Assembly: GCF_963675165.1 (NCBI RefSeq)
Contig: NC_087390.1
Span: 2,030,001-2,094,000, forward strand
Direction of reading: 5' to 3'
Source of the DNA: Halichondria panicea
Lineage: Eukaryota > Porifera > Demospongiae > Suberitida > Halichondriidae
DNA: 64,000 bases
The position numbers and the translations under genes were made by a program. This document shows positions 1 to 15,000 of the stretch, piece by piece. Below the pieces are notes generated by a model. The model was not told where the DNA came from and did not search any database. It saw only the letters and a list, made by a program, of their open reading frames with translations. The number at the start of each line of letters is the position of its first letter. Position 1 is the stretch's first letter.

Positions 1-3000
1 CATGTGCTGCATTTGGTCTTTCTCCCACTGATATCGCTTCATCTGATTCTCCTCCAGTTCAGAACGAGTCTTCATGTACGCGTCATAGTTACCCTACAGC
101 AATGGAAACAATCAACAGCTGAACATCTAAAGTAGTGCTAGGCCATCCATAGCTAACCATGCAGTGACTATAAGGCAATTAACACACCAATCTTTAATTG
201 TTTCTCAGACACTTGCAAACGAGACATTTACACATGCACCTACTTAATTGCTGTTGTATAGGCCACTTAAATTTGGTCAACAATGGATATTTGAACAGTA
301 TAATACATACAGAGGACAGCAACAACTGAACCAAGACTCTGGGCAACAATTGTTATAATTATAGTGATAGAACATATCCTCTCACCCCATAGTATTTGAG
401 GCTGTTGAGGTGGAAGTGGATGATGTTAGTGCACACTCCATTGAGGAAGTCCTGAGAGTGAGAGACCAGCACTAGGATACGCTTGTACCTGAGGGGAGGG
501 GGCAAATGATGATAAATAAATTAAACAACATTGCTCGGAGCTCAAGCACAATGTAGCCATAACACAATACTGATAAAGGTAATTTATTATCCTGCTTTAG
601 TGTACATGCAGTGAAAACAGACTGAAGTGTGACATGGAGTACAATAAGGCTGCGTGTCTTATAAGAAAAACTAAACAAACCATAATTATAGTTCTACACA
701 GTTACACCCCTTGTGGGTTGTAAGCTAGCATTGAGCAAATGGATTATTAGGAGACCAAACTTTGTACATAATCAAGAGGATGTGGTTATTAAACATTCTT
801 AATGCTTTTGACAGAAAAAAGACATAAGTGAAAATTGTCATGAATTCAAGAGCGCTTCTGATTCTCCTCTGCCTCTTTGCAGCATCAGCTTCCCAGGAAG
901 ATGATAACACATGCAGTGTGATTGTTATGAGCAAAGAAGAGCTGGCAGGAACAATACGATCCCAAGTTGCAGTGGCTTTATCAAGGGGAGTGATCGACAC
1001 ACCAGTATCTTCAACTTGCAGCCTTAATGAAACAGTGGTGACAAGAATTGTAGAGAGGACAGTGACAAGAATTGTAGAGAGATCGTTGAATGAGATATTG
1101 GAGAAGGTAGAGAAACTGATAAAGCCTATAGCTACTAAGCTATCCCAGTTGGAACAGCCAGGAATTTTCCCCAGCCATCCAGCATCTTCTTGCAAAGAGA
1201 TTCACAAATACGACAAAAGCACTCCATCTGGCAATTACTGGCTAAGAGCTTCGAATGGAACCGCTATAAAGATATATTGCGACATGACGTGGACGTGCGG
1301 AGGAGTCACTGGTGGGTGGATAAAGATAGCTGAGCTTGATATGACCAACCTCGTACACCAGTGTCCTGAAACTCTAAGTGCCCACGTTCAGAGTGGAAAG
1401 CGTATTTGCGCACGAAAAACTGATGCAGGTGGGTGTACATCAGTGATCTATCCCACACATGGAGTTGGCTACAATGAAGTGTGTGGCAGAGTTATAGGAT
1501 ATGAGCTCTCTACTCCAGACGGTGCCTACAATTATTATCGGTCATCAATCAACGGTCCTTACATTGACGGGATTAGCCTTACTTACGGTAGTCCAAGACG
1601 ACATATTTGGAGCTTTGTGGCTGGTTTAAAAAAGTGCGACTGCACCAACAACAACAATTTTAATGGACACCCAACAACATTTGTGGGACAAGATTACTTT
1701 TGTGACGATGCAGCTTTCACGATGGATCCACTATGGGATAAAGGAGGGTGTGGCCCAGAAACACAATGCTGTACACGTAACCTTCCACCGTGGTTTTACA
1801 AGAACTTGGCTCCGAGTTCAAGCAATAATATCGAAATGAGAATTTGTCGAGATGAGCCAGTTACAAACGAAGATGTTCTATTGGAGAAAATTGACTTGTA
1901 CATACGTTAGAACAATGAAGTGTGGATTAGAAGAGAAACAAGTAGAAAACTGGATAAATTTGATTGATTTCTCTGAGTGTCTGATTGATTGCACAGTTAA
2001 TTCTTTGTACATGTGTACACCTACCCACACAAACACATCCATAAAGAAAGGCTTCCCTATCTTTGGTTACAGACTTTTGTCTATACAGTAAATGGATTCA
2101 TAACTTTAAAACCATGCATGAGGGTATAGTACAGCTTATTTAGAGATAATGAAAGCACCGCGGGTGCTGATGCCTCAGTGGAGGCGCCAAACTTTTACGG
2201 CAATGAAGCACAGTGCTAGCAGACTATTTAATAATACACAAATGTACATTAATTGAACATAATACATTTGCATGCAGGGAATGGTGAAAGAGTGGGAAAT
2301 GATCAACCATGATTGTTGCTAAAAAGGATGCCAAAAGTACAAAGTCTAAAATTAATGGATGCTGCATCAGTATATTAGCAGAGCTAACTACTAAGTAGAG
2401 TAGCAACACTCCATGGACAAGTTTTGCTACTGACTCTTCTGAAAATGCTGCAATGGCATTCCAAGTAAGCAAAACTAGGAACAACTCGAGAGCGAAGCCG
2501 CACTATTTTGCAAATCCACGAATTAAAAGGAAAAGTGAGTAGAAGCTCTTCCTTGCACTTCATTGATCCTTGAGCAGCTGTAGCAGTCTACACAGAAAGA
2601 CAGACACACCGTACCATATACCTTGCTTGCGCATGCGCATGCACCAAGGCAAAACTACTAAGTTATATCTTGCTACACAAGTCTGAAGAGTGTGAAACAG
2701 CCTTTAAAGTAAGCAAAACTACCCATAACTTAAAAACGACTAGAAGCCTATAGAAACTTTTGCTTGCACTTCATTCAACATTGAACATGCAGTCTACGTA
2801 CACAGACACACACAAACACACACTACCGTATATATATATATATACCTTGTTGCGCATGAGGAGCACATAAGGTATAATAAAGGACGATCACAGACAGAGT
2901 ACGATAATTATAGAACTATAAAAAAATTATGATTATAGGGTTCAATATCCACACAAACAGATACAAGAAACAGATATAGCAGCAATTGAACCAACAGCAA

Positions 3001-6000
3001 AAATGAAAGCACCGCAGCCTCGGTCCCAGGCCGATTTTTTTTTAATAGAACAAAGTTGTAGGCGACCTAGCGTTCAATTGGAGAGGGATCGGCCTGGGGT
3101 CGAGGCTAGCACCAGGTGCTGATGCCTCGGTGGAGATGCCAAAGCTAAAGCTACTAATAGCTTAATTATAATTTATACACACGATGAACAATTTTGCATT
3201 ACACACAAATGTAATAAATTTTCTGCATGCAAACTCGAAGAGTAGGTAATAATCGACCATGAATGTTGTTAAAAACGATCGATGCCAAAAGTTCAAGTCT
3301 AAAATTAATGGCTGCCATCAGCAGAGCCTTGCAGCTCTCTTCTCACTCTTGCAGCTACCAATAGCTAGCATTCTAGTGCAGAGCTAACTACTAAGTAGAG
3401 TAGCAACACTTCTGAAAAGGCTGCAATGGCATTCTTAAGTAAGCAAAACTAGGCACAACTCGAGAACAAAGCATTATTTTGCAAATCCACGAATTAAAAT
3501 CCAAGAAAACATTACTAGAAGCCTATATATAGAAACTCTTACTTGCACTTCATTGATCCTTGAGCAGCTGTAGCAGTCTACACAGACAGACAGACAGACA
3601 CACACACACACATACACACTACCGTATACCTCACTTGCGCATGCGCACCGAGGCACAATTAACCATAAGTATACCATATAATACTGTAATATTACATGTA
3701 CGCATTATACATGTCCATCAGCAAAACAATGAACTACGTATAGGAGCTACATGTAGTCAGTCATAATCCTCAACGAACATAAAAGTCGATTTTCTCAACA
3801 AGAATGTCCTCGACTAGAGTAGTTCCACCTCTGCAGACTCTCATTTCAAGGCTATCTGACGTCTTGTAGTGCAGTTTTCTGTAGAACCACGGGGGGGAGT
3901 TGAATGTACAGCACTCATTGTTTGGACCACACCCAGCTCCATCCCATAGTGGATTATCAGTGAACACCTTGAAATTGTCGTAATAATTCTGATATTTCTT
4001 CGTTCCAGTATCACAGAAATAGTCCAAGCCCACAAAACTTGGTGGAGCACTACCTCGATTGTTTCGGTTGATACAAGGGCAATAGTTGCCTCTAGTTTCA
4101 TCTAAAGAAGTTATAAAGGTCCAAATATGGTGCTTATCACTGTTAGGTCCATGAGAGACGATAACTCCATCTACGTAATTGTTTGTAATCCGTCCAAAAC
4201 GAATGCCGTTTGTATATCCTTTCTGGTAAGCAATAACTCTACCACAAATTTGGTTGTATTGTACACCACCTGTTGAGTAATGCACTGATTCGCAGCCCCC
4301 ATGTGTGAAGGTAGTTGCACAGAGAGTCTTGTTGTTGTGTTCAGCAGCATAAAAACCATCAGGACACTGGCTTCTTGGATCAGTCATATCAAGCTGTGTG
4401 AGTCTCATCCAACCTCTAACATTTCCACAAATCCTACTCATATCACAATATACCTTTTCAGCAGAAGTGCTTGATGTCTGCAGCCAGTAATAACCGGATG
4501 GACTACTGCTGTCCCTCTCAAGAATGTCCTGACACGAGGCATATGTATCACAAGGGCAGTTCAAAGCTTCTTGCAAACCAGTCAATTTCTCTTTATCGAG
4601 CTTCACAATTCGTTTATAGATTTCGTCCGTGATTTTTGTTGTGCTGATATTGCAATTCGATATACTAGAGCTTGGAGTTTCAGCCATTATTTTCGACTGA
4701 ATTTCTTGAGCCAAGTCTTCTCTTGTCATGACGACTACATTTGAGGAGCACGTTTGCGTGTCCTCATGGCCCCAGGCTGTAGCCAAGAACAGAAACGAAA
4801 AAAGAACCAGTTGATGCATTTCAATCTTCACAAAAAAATTAACACAAGCTGACTTTGATGGACTGATTTATGCAAGAGTTTTTATACACCTACACACAAG
4901 AGAAAAGATTTCCCCCGGGGGAGGGGGGACATCATCCTATTACGGTTATTTAATCTATACTGTAAAATGGCTTCAGCACTTTTAGTTTCAACCATGGTAG
5001 TAGCTATCTATACTAACAGACTATAAAATTATTATATGCGAAATGGTATTTATCATAACCAACATCAGAAAGTGAAAGAATACTAAGTGATAAATACATT
5101 GTGAAAGCTAGTATAGTAAAGGAAAAACTTGCTAACTAGTTGCTTAAGCCTCCCACTCACTTCTGTCTGAGAGTGGGGTTCAATTGAACCCAAAGAATTC
5201 CCTCTAGATCCGCCACTGGTAATTTAGACCATGGTATTAGTTATCTAGATACTGTGGTATGATAAGCAAGAATATTACCCTGGGAATGTTTGCTTGGGGG
5301 ACAGACGTAGACTAACAGACTATGTGAAATGGTTCTTTATCATGCCACAAACTTCCTAACTTCCTCTTAGTACCAGGCTGTAACCACATCAGAAACAAAA
5401 ATTCTTCCAGTGTTGATAAACTTCTCACAACAAAATGGACACGCTGACAATGATGAGAACCAAACTGTATATACACACAAGAGAGAGGATTCTTTGGGGT
5501 AAATATTACCCTACTTAGGTAGAGCACACTTCAATCTCTATAGGCTTCAGTCTTTTAGTTTCCACCATAGTAGTAGTTATCTAGATACTGTGGTATGATG
5601 ATAAGTAAGGATATTACCCAGATCTAGACTAACAGACTACCGGTTAGTAAGCGCATGCGCCTATAGGGAAAAGAGCAGGCCTCTATGCGCCTATTATCCG
5701 GATGCGCTTATAGAGATTAACCACACCCATGACGTTTCAATGAAGCAAATCTCCATTAGCTAGCTCGATCGCTTGTCTGCACTTGAAGAGGTCTATAGTA
5801 ATATCTGACAGCAGTAACTATCTGACAGCAGTAACACAACATACCGGTAGTGAAAGAGACTTAGCATCTATAAAAAAAAAAGTGTGGAGACCAGTTGTTG
5901 GGCAGAGAACTGTGCAGAAAACCATGCGCCTTCTATCAAGGCTCTTGGTCTGCTAACCAGTATGCGCCTATTAGTTGATGTATTCTTATTGACCAGATTA

Positions 6001-9000
6001 TACGGTATGTGAAAATGGTTTCAGGCTGTAAACCAACATCAGAAACGAAAAAGAACCGAATACTTCCAGTCGATAAATTTCTCCAACAAAATGGACACAA
6101 GCTGACAATGATAGAATGCATGATTAGAACAAGAGTTTTTATAACATATATACACACAAGAGAAAAGATTCCCTGCATAGGTTGTTGATGATTAATGCAA
6201 TGCTTACTACGTTATGAGTTTTGTGGTAATACGTGCTGTTTTGTACAACTTCTTTGCTGTGCGCAGGGCCCCATGCTCAGAGGCCCTGCCCTTTTTCTCT
6301 TCGTTATTGCCATTACCCACTATCTCTCACCCAGTTATTGTTTTGCTAAACACAGTAAGAATTTGTTACAAAAGTAACCAAGCATTGAAAAATGTAAACA
6401 CAATGAATATACTTATTACTAGAAAGCACAATCAACTATAAGAAGATTATAGATTATTATGATTATTATCATTCACATGTACTGTTTCAATTTTTTGTTC
6501 GTTTTGTGCTTTTCCTGGTCAGTAATTTTTATCATATAATTATAGTGAATTTTTGGCAAGCTATAATTATAATGTTTGTGATGTTTTCCCTTACAGTGTT
6601 GAGCAAACATGCAAGTGTTGGATGTGTGGGTGGATGATTGTGAACTCAGTTATTCGCGGTTCATTTTTACCCAACTTGTATTTTGATTCTAAAATCATTA
6701 TCAACAGTAGGCCACTCGGCTGTACATGTTCATGGCGTTGTAACGGATTGGAGTTATGCACTCGCCGAATTTCTTGTTTCTTCGCTTTTTCGCGCTTTTC
6801 TTTTCCTGGCAATCCTAGCAACGTTCACATTGCAAATGTTTTTTTAGTTTGATTCCCTTTCTTTTTCAGTACAGCAGTATTTTTATACTCTTCAATAATG
6901 AAATGTGAAATGCCTAAGAGGAATGTCAAGAAGCAAGAGAAGTTCAAGAAGAGAAGAGAAGACAGGCCATGCAGACTGGAATATAATTATGAACACATAA
7001 TTCTTATTACAGTGTTCATTTATCTATGTATGTTAAATACTAGAGTGTATACTTCAAAGTGCAAAAGCATGGAGGCCTATGGTAGATCTAGCCAGTAGCA
7101 TACCTGAGTTGAGAATGGAGAGAAGTTGGAGAAAAGGACTAGGGACTGTTTGTGTACCGATCGATGTCACAGCCGGTTAACCAGCCACGCCCATCTCATA
7201 AGTTGCCATGTGCGTTGCTGTGTCAGTCACTTAAAGATGGCGGAATTGCGTAGGTAAGAAAAGTGGAGCCTGAGAGGTCCTCTGCCTCTTGGAAGCAGAC
7301 GCAATTCTGAGAAAAACGCCCATGGTCCGGGTTCTAGTCGACTAGAGGCTGTATCTAGAATCTTCTGAACATGTCTGTACAAGGAGGAAATGCTTTCCAA
7401 GAATGTTACTTACTTACTTACTTACTTACTTACTAACTTACTTACTTAGTCAGTCAGACAAAACGCGGTGAAATACGAAAATAGTGCAATTTTTCAAATA
7501 TCAATAGTAATGCATGAGAATATTCATTGACTATAATTTCACACATTTAGACAGATAAAAGGCTAACTAAGCTATCTGTCAACTCAGTTTCTTGCTGTGG
7601 CCCTTCCCTGCAGAAATAGAGCAGTCTAAACACGAGTCAAAATTTGTGCAATAATTGAAAACACACACAACTGCACTGTCAATCCTATGTACAACCTACT
7701 GGTTGTACTAATACTTATTACTAGAAAGCACAATCAACTATAAGCACTTTGAAGCAAGGACAAACAAGATGCATCAAGTACAGCTAACCATAGTCTTTTA
7801 TCTGTTAGCTGTTAGCATGGCTCAGGGGGATGATGGAAATTGCAAAGCAAGTGTGGTTGTCATGAGCAAAGAAGAGATTTCAAGAGAAATTCAATCGCAG
7901 ATAACTCGAGTTCTAACCAAGGGATCGATAACACCCTCAGTAATAGTAAACAATGAGAACGTGACATTCATTGTACAGAGAGAAATTGACAAACTATTTG
8001 AAAAAGTTAAGAACCTTATTCAACCAATAGTGACAGAGTTAGCGACTTTGCTGAAACCAGGAAGATCACCTAGCCACCCAGCTTCTACATGCAAGGCCAT
8101 TCTCAATCAAGACAAAACCAGCCCGTCTGACTTCTACTGGCTAAAAGCTTCGAATGGAACCGCTGTAAAAATGTACTGCGATATGACCAAAACTTGCGGA
8201 AGAGTCACTGGTGGGTGGATGAAATTAGCTGACCTTGATATGACACAAAATTTGAGCCAGTGTCCTGAACCATTGTATCAAAACACACAACATGGAAAGA
8301 ATCTGTGCACTAGAAGGGATACGAGAGCAGGCTGTTCGGAAGTGCACTACCCAAGTAACGGAATTGCCTTCAGTGAGGTATGTGGCAGGGTGATAGGCTA
8401 TCAATCAGGCTCTACGGACGGTCCATATAATGGACACTTCACAGGAGCAGGCATTGACACCCCCTATATTGATGGAGTAAGCCTAACGCACGGCCACCCG
8501 AGGCACCACATTTGGACATTCATAGCAGCATTGGATGAGGTGGGAGATTATCGACAGGGAACGTGTGAATGCACCAACATAAATCAGCGAGGATATTCAC
8601 CAGCAAATTTTGTAGGCAATGACTATTTTTGTGACACAGGTAGCGAGCACAAACTCCATTCATTAAACCCTGATGATCCACTATGGGATGGAGCTGGATG
8701 CGGTTCAAATAACGAGTGCTGCACGTTTCGAAACCCCCCTTGGTTCTATAAGAAACTGGGAAAGAATATTGAAAATAACGTTGATATGAGGCTGTGTAGA
8801 GATGAGCCGGTAACAAACGAAGATGTTCTATTGGAGAAAATTGACTTGTACGTACGTTAGAACTATGGCTATATAGAGTGTGGATTAGAAAAGAAGCAAA
8901 TACAAATGAAAGTAGATAGTTAAAACAATGAGAAGAAACAAGTAGAAACTGAAAGTAGATATGAATATAATTATTTCACTGATTGATTGCACATCCGTAT

Positions 9001-12000
9001 TACTTGCGAGCATCAAACATATGCGAACTTTGCGAGAGTTGATCAATTCGCAACAGTAAAATCGCAAAACCTAAATTATTACTAGTAAATACACACGATC
9101 CTTGCCAAAACGCAATAGTTAGATCGCAAAAGGTCAAATTTTCTGCTGATTTGGCTCATTCGCAAAGGTTTTTCATCTGCAAAATATTCTAGTAATACGG
9201 TACACCACACAACAGAAGGGCTTCCCTAGGTATTACCCTATCTTGATTACTAAATAAACTTTTGTCTATACAGTAAAAATGGCTTCACAACTTTGGTTTC
9301 CATGCATGCATACATGTAGTATTGTGGTAACTAAGTACTGTGGTACGATAAGCAAGCCCCAGATGCATGGGAATGTGTACTTGGGGGACAACCTAGACTA
9401 ACAGACTATGGGAAATGCAGGGCTTCATCTAATTGGGGGGGGGGGGCAGAGGTGAACCTCCCCCCCCTCCCAATTTTGTAGAATAATGACATCACCATTA
9501 GTACTGTCTATAGTGTGCAATATGGAACTAGATGCACTATATAGCATGTAATAGGAGGTGTGGTCAAACATTTGCGGCGTGTTTACTCGCGCCCAAACCT
9601 TCAATCATAGATGAAACCCTGAAATGGTTTCTTAATCATGTCACAAACCTCTTGTATAGGGCAGCACAGACATTTTTAATGAAATGTACACAGAGCAAGG
9701 TACATATACAATATACCGGGGCTACTAAATGTTTGGTAAAGGAAGCTACAATTTGAGAGAGACCACTATTTAAGAGAGGCGTTTAATATGTTAGCCTAAC
9801 GCTCCAGCAAATTCAATCAACTTCAGGTTACCATCAAAGGTTATTCACCTGCACAAACTCAAACTCTGCCATGAGAAAAAGCAACAAGCTGCTACTTAAT
9901 GGCTGCCACGTGCATAAATGCTAGCCTCAGATAGAGTCAGAGGCTATACTATTTGAGAGCGGCTACTAAAATGCTTAATTTTGCTGGCAAAGGAGGCTAC
10001 TATTTGAGAGCGGCCTCATACAAGAGCGGCCTCTGATCAAGCATATACGGTAATTACAGTGAAAGGGGACAAACTTGCAAAATGATAACAACAAGATAAG
10101 ATAAGATAACAATCACACACACACTACATATCATTGAGCCAAGAACAGAAACGAAAAAAGAACCAGTTGACGCATTTCGATCTTCACAAAAAATTGACAC
10201 AAGCTGACTATGATGGACTGATTTACGCAAGAGTTTTTATACACCTACACACAAGAGAAAGGATTCCCCCGGGGGAGGGTGGGACATCATCCTATTACGG
10301 TTATTTAATCTATACTGTAAAATGGCTTCAGCACTTTTAGTTTCCACCACGGTAGTAGTTATCTAGGTAGTGTGGTACGATAAGCAAAAATATTACCCTG
10401 GGAATGCATGCTTGGGGAACAGACGTAGACTAACAGACTCTGTGAAATGGTTCTTTATCATGCCACAAACTTCCTATATACCAGACAATACTGTACAACT
10501 GACTTGGCGGTTTTTAATTTGGCATCCAGGCGTGCTGCAATGAGGTTGTGTCCACCGGAATTTGATGGTTTTTAATTTGCCGAAAATCCGTCAGCCAAAT
10601 TAAAACACCCACCAAATATTCTGGTTATACGATACTAACTTTTAGTTGGATGAAAAAAATCACCCCCCATGAAACACATAATTATGGATAGGCGTGGCAA
10701 AGAAGTACGGTGGCCTGATAGCTACTCTATAGTAGTAAAAGGCTAAGGGCTAAGTAGCTAAGCGAACTATCAACTTCGAAGGTACGTATGTACGTATACA
10801 TAATTTATAATATAAAGCGAAACCTGATACACTGACAACTTAATAGTAATAACAAGATAACAATCACACACACACTACACACACACACTACATATCATCG
10901 AGTCTGTACGACGTATCGTAACTGTTCTCGATCAGTCGAGCAGGGAAGCCATCGTCCAATGACGTCATGGTCCTCTCCTTCTTCTTTACGATCTTCAGCT
11001 TAATAATTCTATACAAAATGACTGAGGTGTACGCAATGATATACACGAGGGGCAAATAGATCAAAGCAGTCTGTAGCACAACAGCCTCGTACACAAACCG
11101 TGTTGAGAAATTCACAGACGATGAGTACACAAACATGGTGAAGCCGTTCACTAGGGCAATGTTTGCGTAGATTAGAGTATCAATGATGTTATGCCATTTC
11201 TCGCGGTAGGGCCAGATTATCACGTGAACAATCAGTATCAGTATGATCTCAACCTCTACAACGGTGTAAAACATTAGCGGAGTCTCGGTGAAATTGAAAG
11301 TGCACAGTATCACTAACCGGTACACAAACTGGAGCCCGGCAAAATACCGGCAATTATCTTTGTAGCAGCTCTGAAATGAATCAAGTAGAGGCTTCATCTT
11401 ATCGATAATGCTCACATGACAAGACTTGTGTCGGAGACGATAACTAAACTGTCTGCATTTTGAGACTATTTTGTAGACGGCCTGTCGACCGAGGGGGTAC
11501 CAAATGAGGAGAAAAGGAGGGGGCACACACACAATGAAAGCTACAAAAAGTGCGGGGAAAGCGTACGGCAAATGCTCTGTTGACATGTAACGAATGTTGC
11601 CGCTAAAATATACCACTTTGAGGGGATCGTGTCTCGACGGTTCATGTGCCATTCCCGTCAACCTCCCGGGAATGAGAATATTGAGCGAAACTTGAGCACA
11701 TTTGATATAGCAAGTGATTAGAAAGGCAGACAGTCCGTGTATGATGTACGACTTGATGGTGGTGAATCTAAACTGTCGACAACATCTCACATTCAATTTA
11801 TACTTGTTTACGATCAAAATTGAAACTAAAACCAGCAAAAAAGCATAAAACACAGTCACAAATTTGAATGCCAAAGTATCAAGTGTGGTGGCCCCTTTCC
11901 ATAAACAAAATGACAGTGCATCTTCCGTAAAAAAATCCAAGTTGAATACCCGATATATAAACCTATACAAAACAGTGATGTAATAGAGTGACTTCGATTT

Positions 12001-15000
12001 TAACAGCTGAAACTCCATCATACCATAAGCACCAATCGAAAGTGAGTCTAATACTTGCGCAAAGAGTATAAATCCGTTTAAAGCACCAGATGAAAAGTTA
12101 ATATTCAATAGTACTATAACTATGAACATGACTGTCAATGGAAGAATTTCAGATAAAATATAGAACAAGAATCCGATATGACAAAGACTATTTTTCTTGC
12201 ATTTAAAATGCAACGAGTGGTAGAATACGGAATGTCCTTCAGCACATTCACCGCAAAGAAGCCCTTGACGATTTGGACCACACACAAACTTATCAAGTTC
12301 TTCGTACGATGCATTGGATGGTAGTGTGTATAATGGTGATATGTGTTGACCACCATAGCAAAACTTTTGAGGGCAAAGACTAGTAAAGATGTGGTGAGGA
12401 ACCACATAGTGAGACACATAGCCTATCCAGTAGATGTGCTGTACTTGGGCCTCGAACACAGCGCTGTTGCAACTAACACCTTGATAAACCGAATGCGACG
12501 TACTGTTCCAATTACAGGTGCAGCTGGGGTACGATATTACTTTACCATGCTCGAGATTATCAGAATAAAACCCGGGAGGACACGGGAGTAATTCAATACT
12601 CATCTTCAGCACGAAACGATAATGGCCCGAGCTCTCAAACACAATAGTGCCATTAGCTCCAACCGGACCGTATACCTTGAGTCTATGTTCCGTGATCGAT
12701 ATGTACCCCGGATCTATGATGATTTTGCTACGTCTTTCTCTTATCTGAGCGTGGTACCCCATATTAATTAACGGATAACCTAAATCGTTGCTCACGACAA
12801 CAGGCAATTCAAACACCTTTCCAGGAACTAGGTAGAGAGTTGAGAGTGAAGTATTATCTAGTTTGAATTTTCTACCAGAAGTTGAAACTTCATCAGTAAT
12901 CGAAACGTTTTTTGTCGAATGGAATTTCACTTTGCCTATGCATGAAAACATGTTAGAAATGGTCAACTCTGCACTTGGATTGGCAGTACAGAGAAACACA
13001 CAAGGCTGTATAGAAGTCATGTATATTGAACGCCCCCGCTCCAATTTATTGAACGGGAACTTCAAGAGTGTATTATCTTCAAAGTAAAACGAGACATTTC
13101 TTTCGTCAATAGACGAGTTGCCTAGATACTGTATAGGACATTGTGAAGCAGCTCCCAACAATTGTTGTTTACCATACTGAAAAGAATATACAGCACCGCC
13201 ATTGTGATATGCTTTATTTCGGACAAATTTGAAAATGGCATCATTCCAAAAATACATCACAGAGAAACTAACGAGACCTAGAGCTCCGCCCTCTATACCT
13301 TTATTATTCACAAAGTTGGCATTCATGGGAGAATTAAACGTTAGTCTACTAGACACAACCCAAAGAGCGGTACCGATGTTGTTCTCAAAAATAACTGATT
13401 GGTTGAAGGTGATGGGCATTTTAGCTACAGTAAAAGTACCAGTGCCGTAAAAACTCTGAGATAACGAACTGTCTATATCAACTAGCACTGTACTGCTCAT
13501 TTTATTTAAAAGAAACGAACAATTTTTGAATACAGGGTGGGGCCCATTGTAACCAGACGGAGCAAAAAGAATTGAATCAACTGCAGATCCATATTTAGCC
13601 AAATTTCCAACAAAATGTGTCGAGTAGCTCAAAAATCTATTCCGTGTATTATCAGAGGCTTTCAGCTGATTGTAAAGCAAGATAAGGCCACCTCCATTTT
13701 CAGCATTGTTATTAGTTACGTTACAGTTGTGCACAATCATACTATTATCATGAACAGTATTCGTTATCACCTGATAGGCAATACCACCCCCGCTAAAAGA
13801 TGCTTCGTTGCCGCTAAAAGTTGAGCCATTTATTGAAATCGAAACACCAGAAGCTCCACCCGCTAAATTAGAATACAAACCACCTCCAGAAATAGCAGAA
13901 TTGTTACGAAAACTACAGTTACTAATCAGAACAGAGTTATTCTTTGCTCTGCTAGCAAAAATTAACGATAACCCACCACCTCTGCCGAGTCTTTGGTTGT
14001 TATGGCTATGACCGCCGATAAGTTTGACAAAACTTCCTTTCTTTGAATTGATTGTTTGGGCTATGTTTGATACGAAACTGCAATTTTTAAATGTGTAAAC
14101 GGAGTTCTCGCGTTTTTCGCTAAACAGATTACAACTATCGAACAAAACACCGGGATTGCACTGAGAGAATTCAATATAAAATCCACCTCCTCCAGGAAAT
14201 GTATTCAATTCTTTTTCGGGTACCATATTGAAGAGGAAATGAGACCGTAAGACCTGTATGTTACCATTGGTATTGTACATCGAGACACCGACACCATTAC
14301 TGTTCCGCACTGTCACACCGAAGAGGGCTACATTCGTACACTTTTCAAAATACAAAGCCGAGCGAAACGCCATTGTTGTCAAGTTAACCGAATCAGATAA
14401 GTTGGTACTTGTGCTTTCAAATATGCCACCGCAACCATCAATTATCAAACCCTCCAAGTGAATGTTTTGGGAGCGATTAAACGCAATTCCCGAGGTTTGA
14501 CCGACACAGCGAATGATCACTTCATCTTGACTAATAATGGAGAGACTGGATACAGTATCAAATAGCAAAACTCTGTCCAGTACAAACACGCCACTATACA
14601 GGATAATCTGGCTTGAGAGAGTAATATTGATATAGTTTAGGGATTCGAAAACTTGCTGACAATTTATAGAAAGTGACGTCAAATTAGTCACAGTTGAATT
14701 CACAATGCAAATGGTTTCAGCACTAGCCAGCTTCAATAGCAGAAGAGGAAACACAAGAATCGCGAAGAGATGCATCTTCTTCAACGACCTAAAGCTACGT
14801 AGCTAACTCTCACCTACTACTAGCTAGCTACAATGGCATATCAAACACAAAATAACAATTACTATATACAAGACTGAAACAAACTTAATTTGCAAAACAC
14901 TGATAAAACTAAGAAAACAAATTTTTAGTCCCAAAATTAACTAGTTGAAAGTAAAAGCAGATGTTATTGCAATGACCTTGGGATAAAATGACTAGGGAAA

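Noticed and set aside
828-842. Longer N-terminus from GTG at 828 (likewise 4831 and 14784)
   Set aside because: Eukaryotic initiation at GTG/TTG is unlikely, and the downstream ATGs directly precede good signal peptides.
6553-6852. 99-codon frame on plus strand
   Set aside because: No motif; overlaps an antisense frame of similar quality; composition is not coding-like.
6898-7098. Lys-rich frame starting [20 protein letters not shown]
   Set aside because: Short, no homology recognised, ends in AT-rich sequence, and lies in a repeat-laden part of the ABCF2 intron.
7236-7254. AAGATGGCGG followed by GAATTGCGTAG|GTAAGA, resembling a first coding exon or YY1-type start region
   Set aside because: No downstream exon continues the frame; paralogue 3 has its own ATG and signal peptide. 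It could be a 5' exon, but nothing else supports it.
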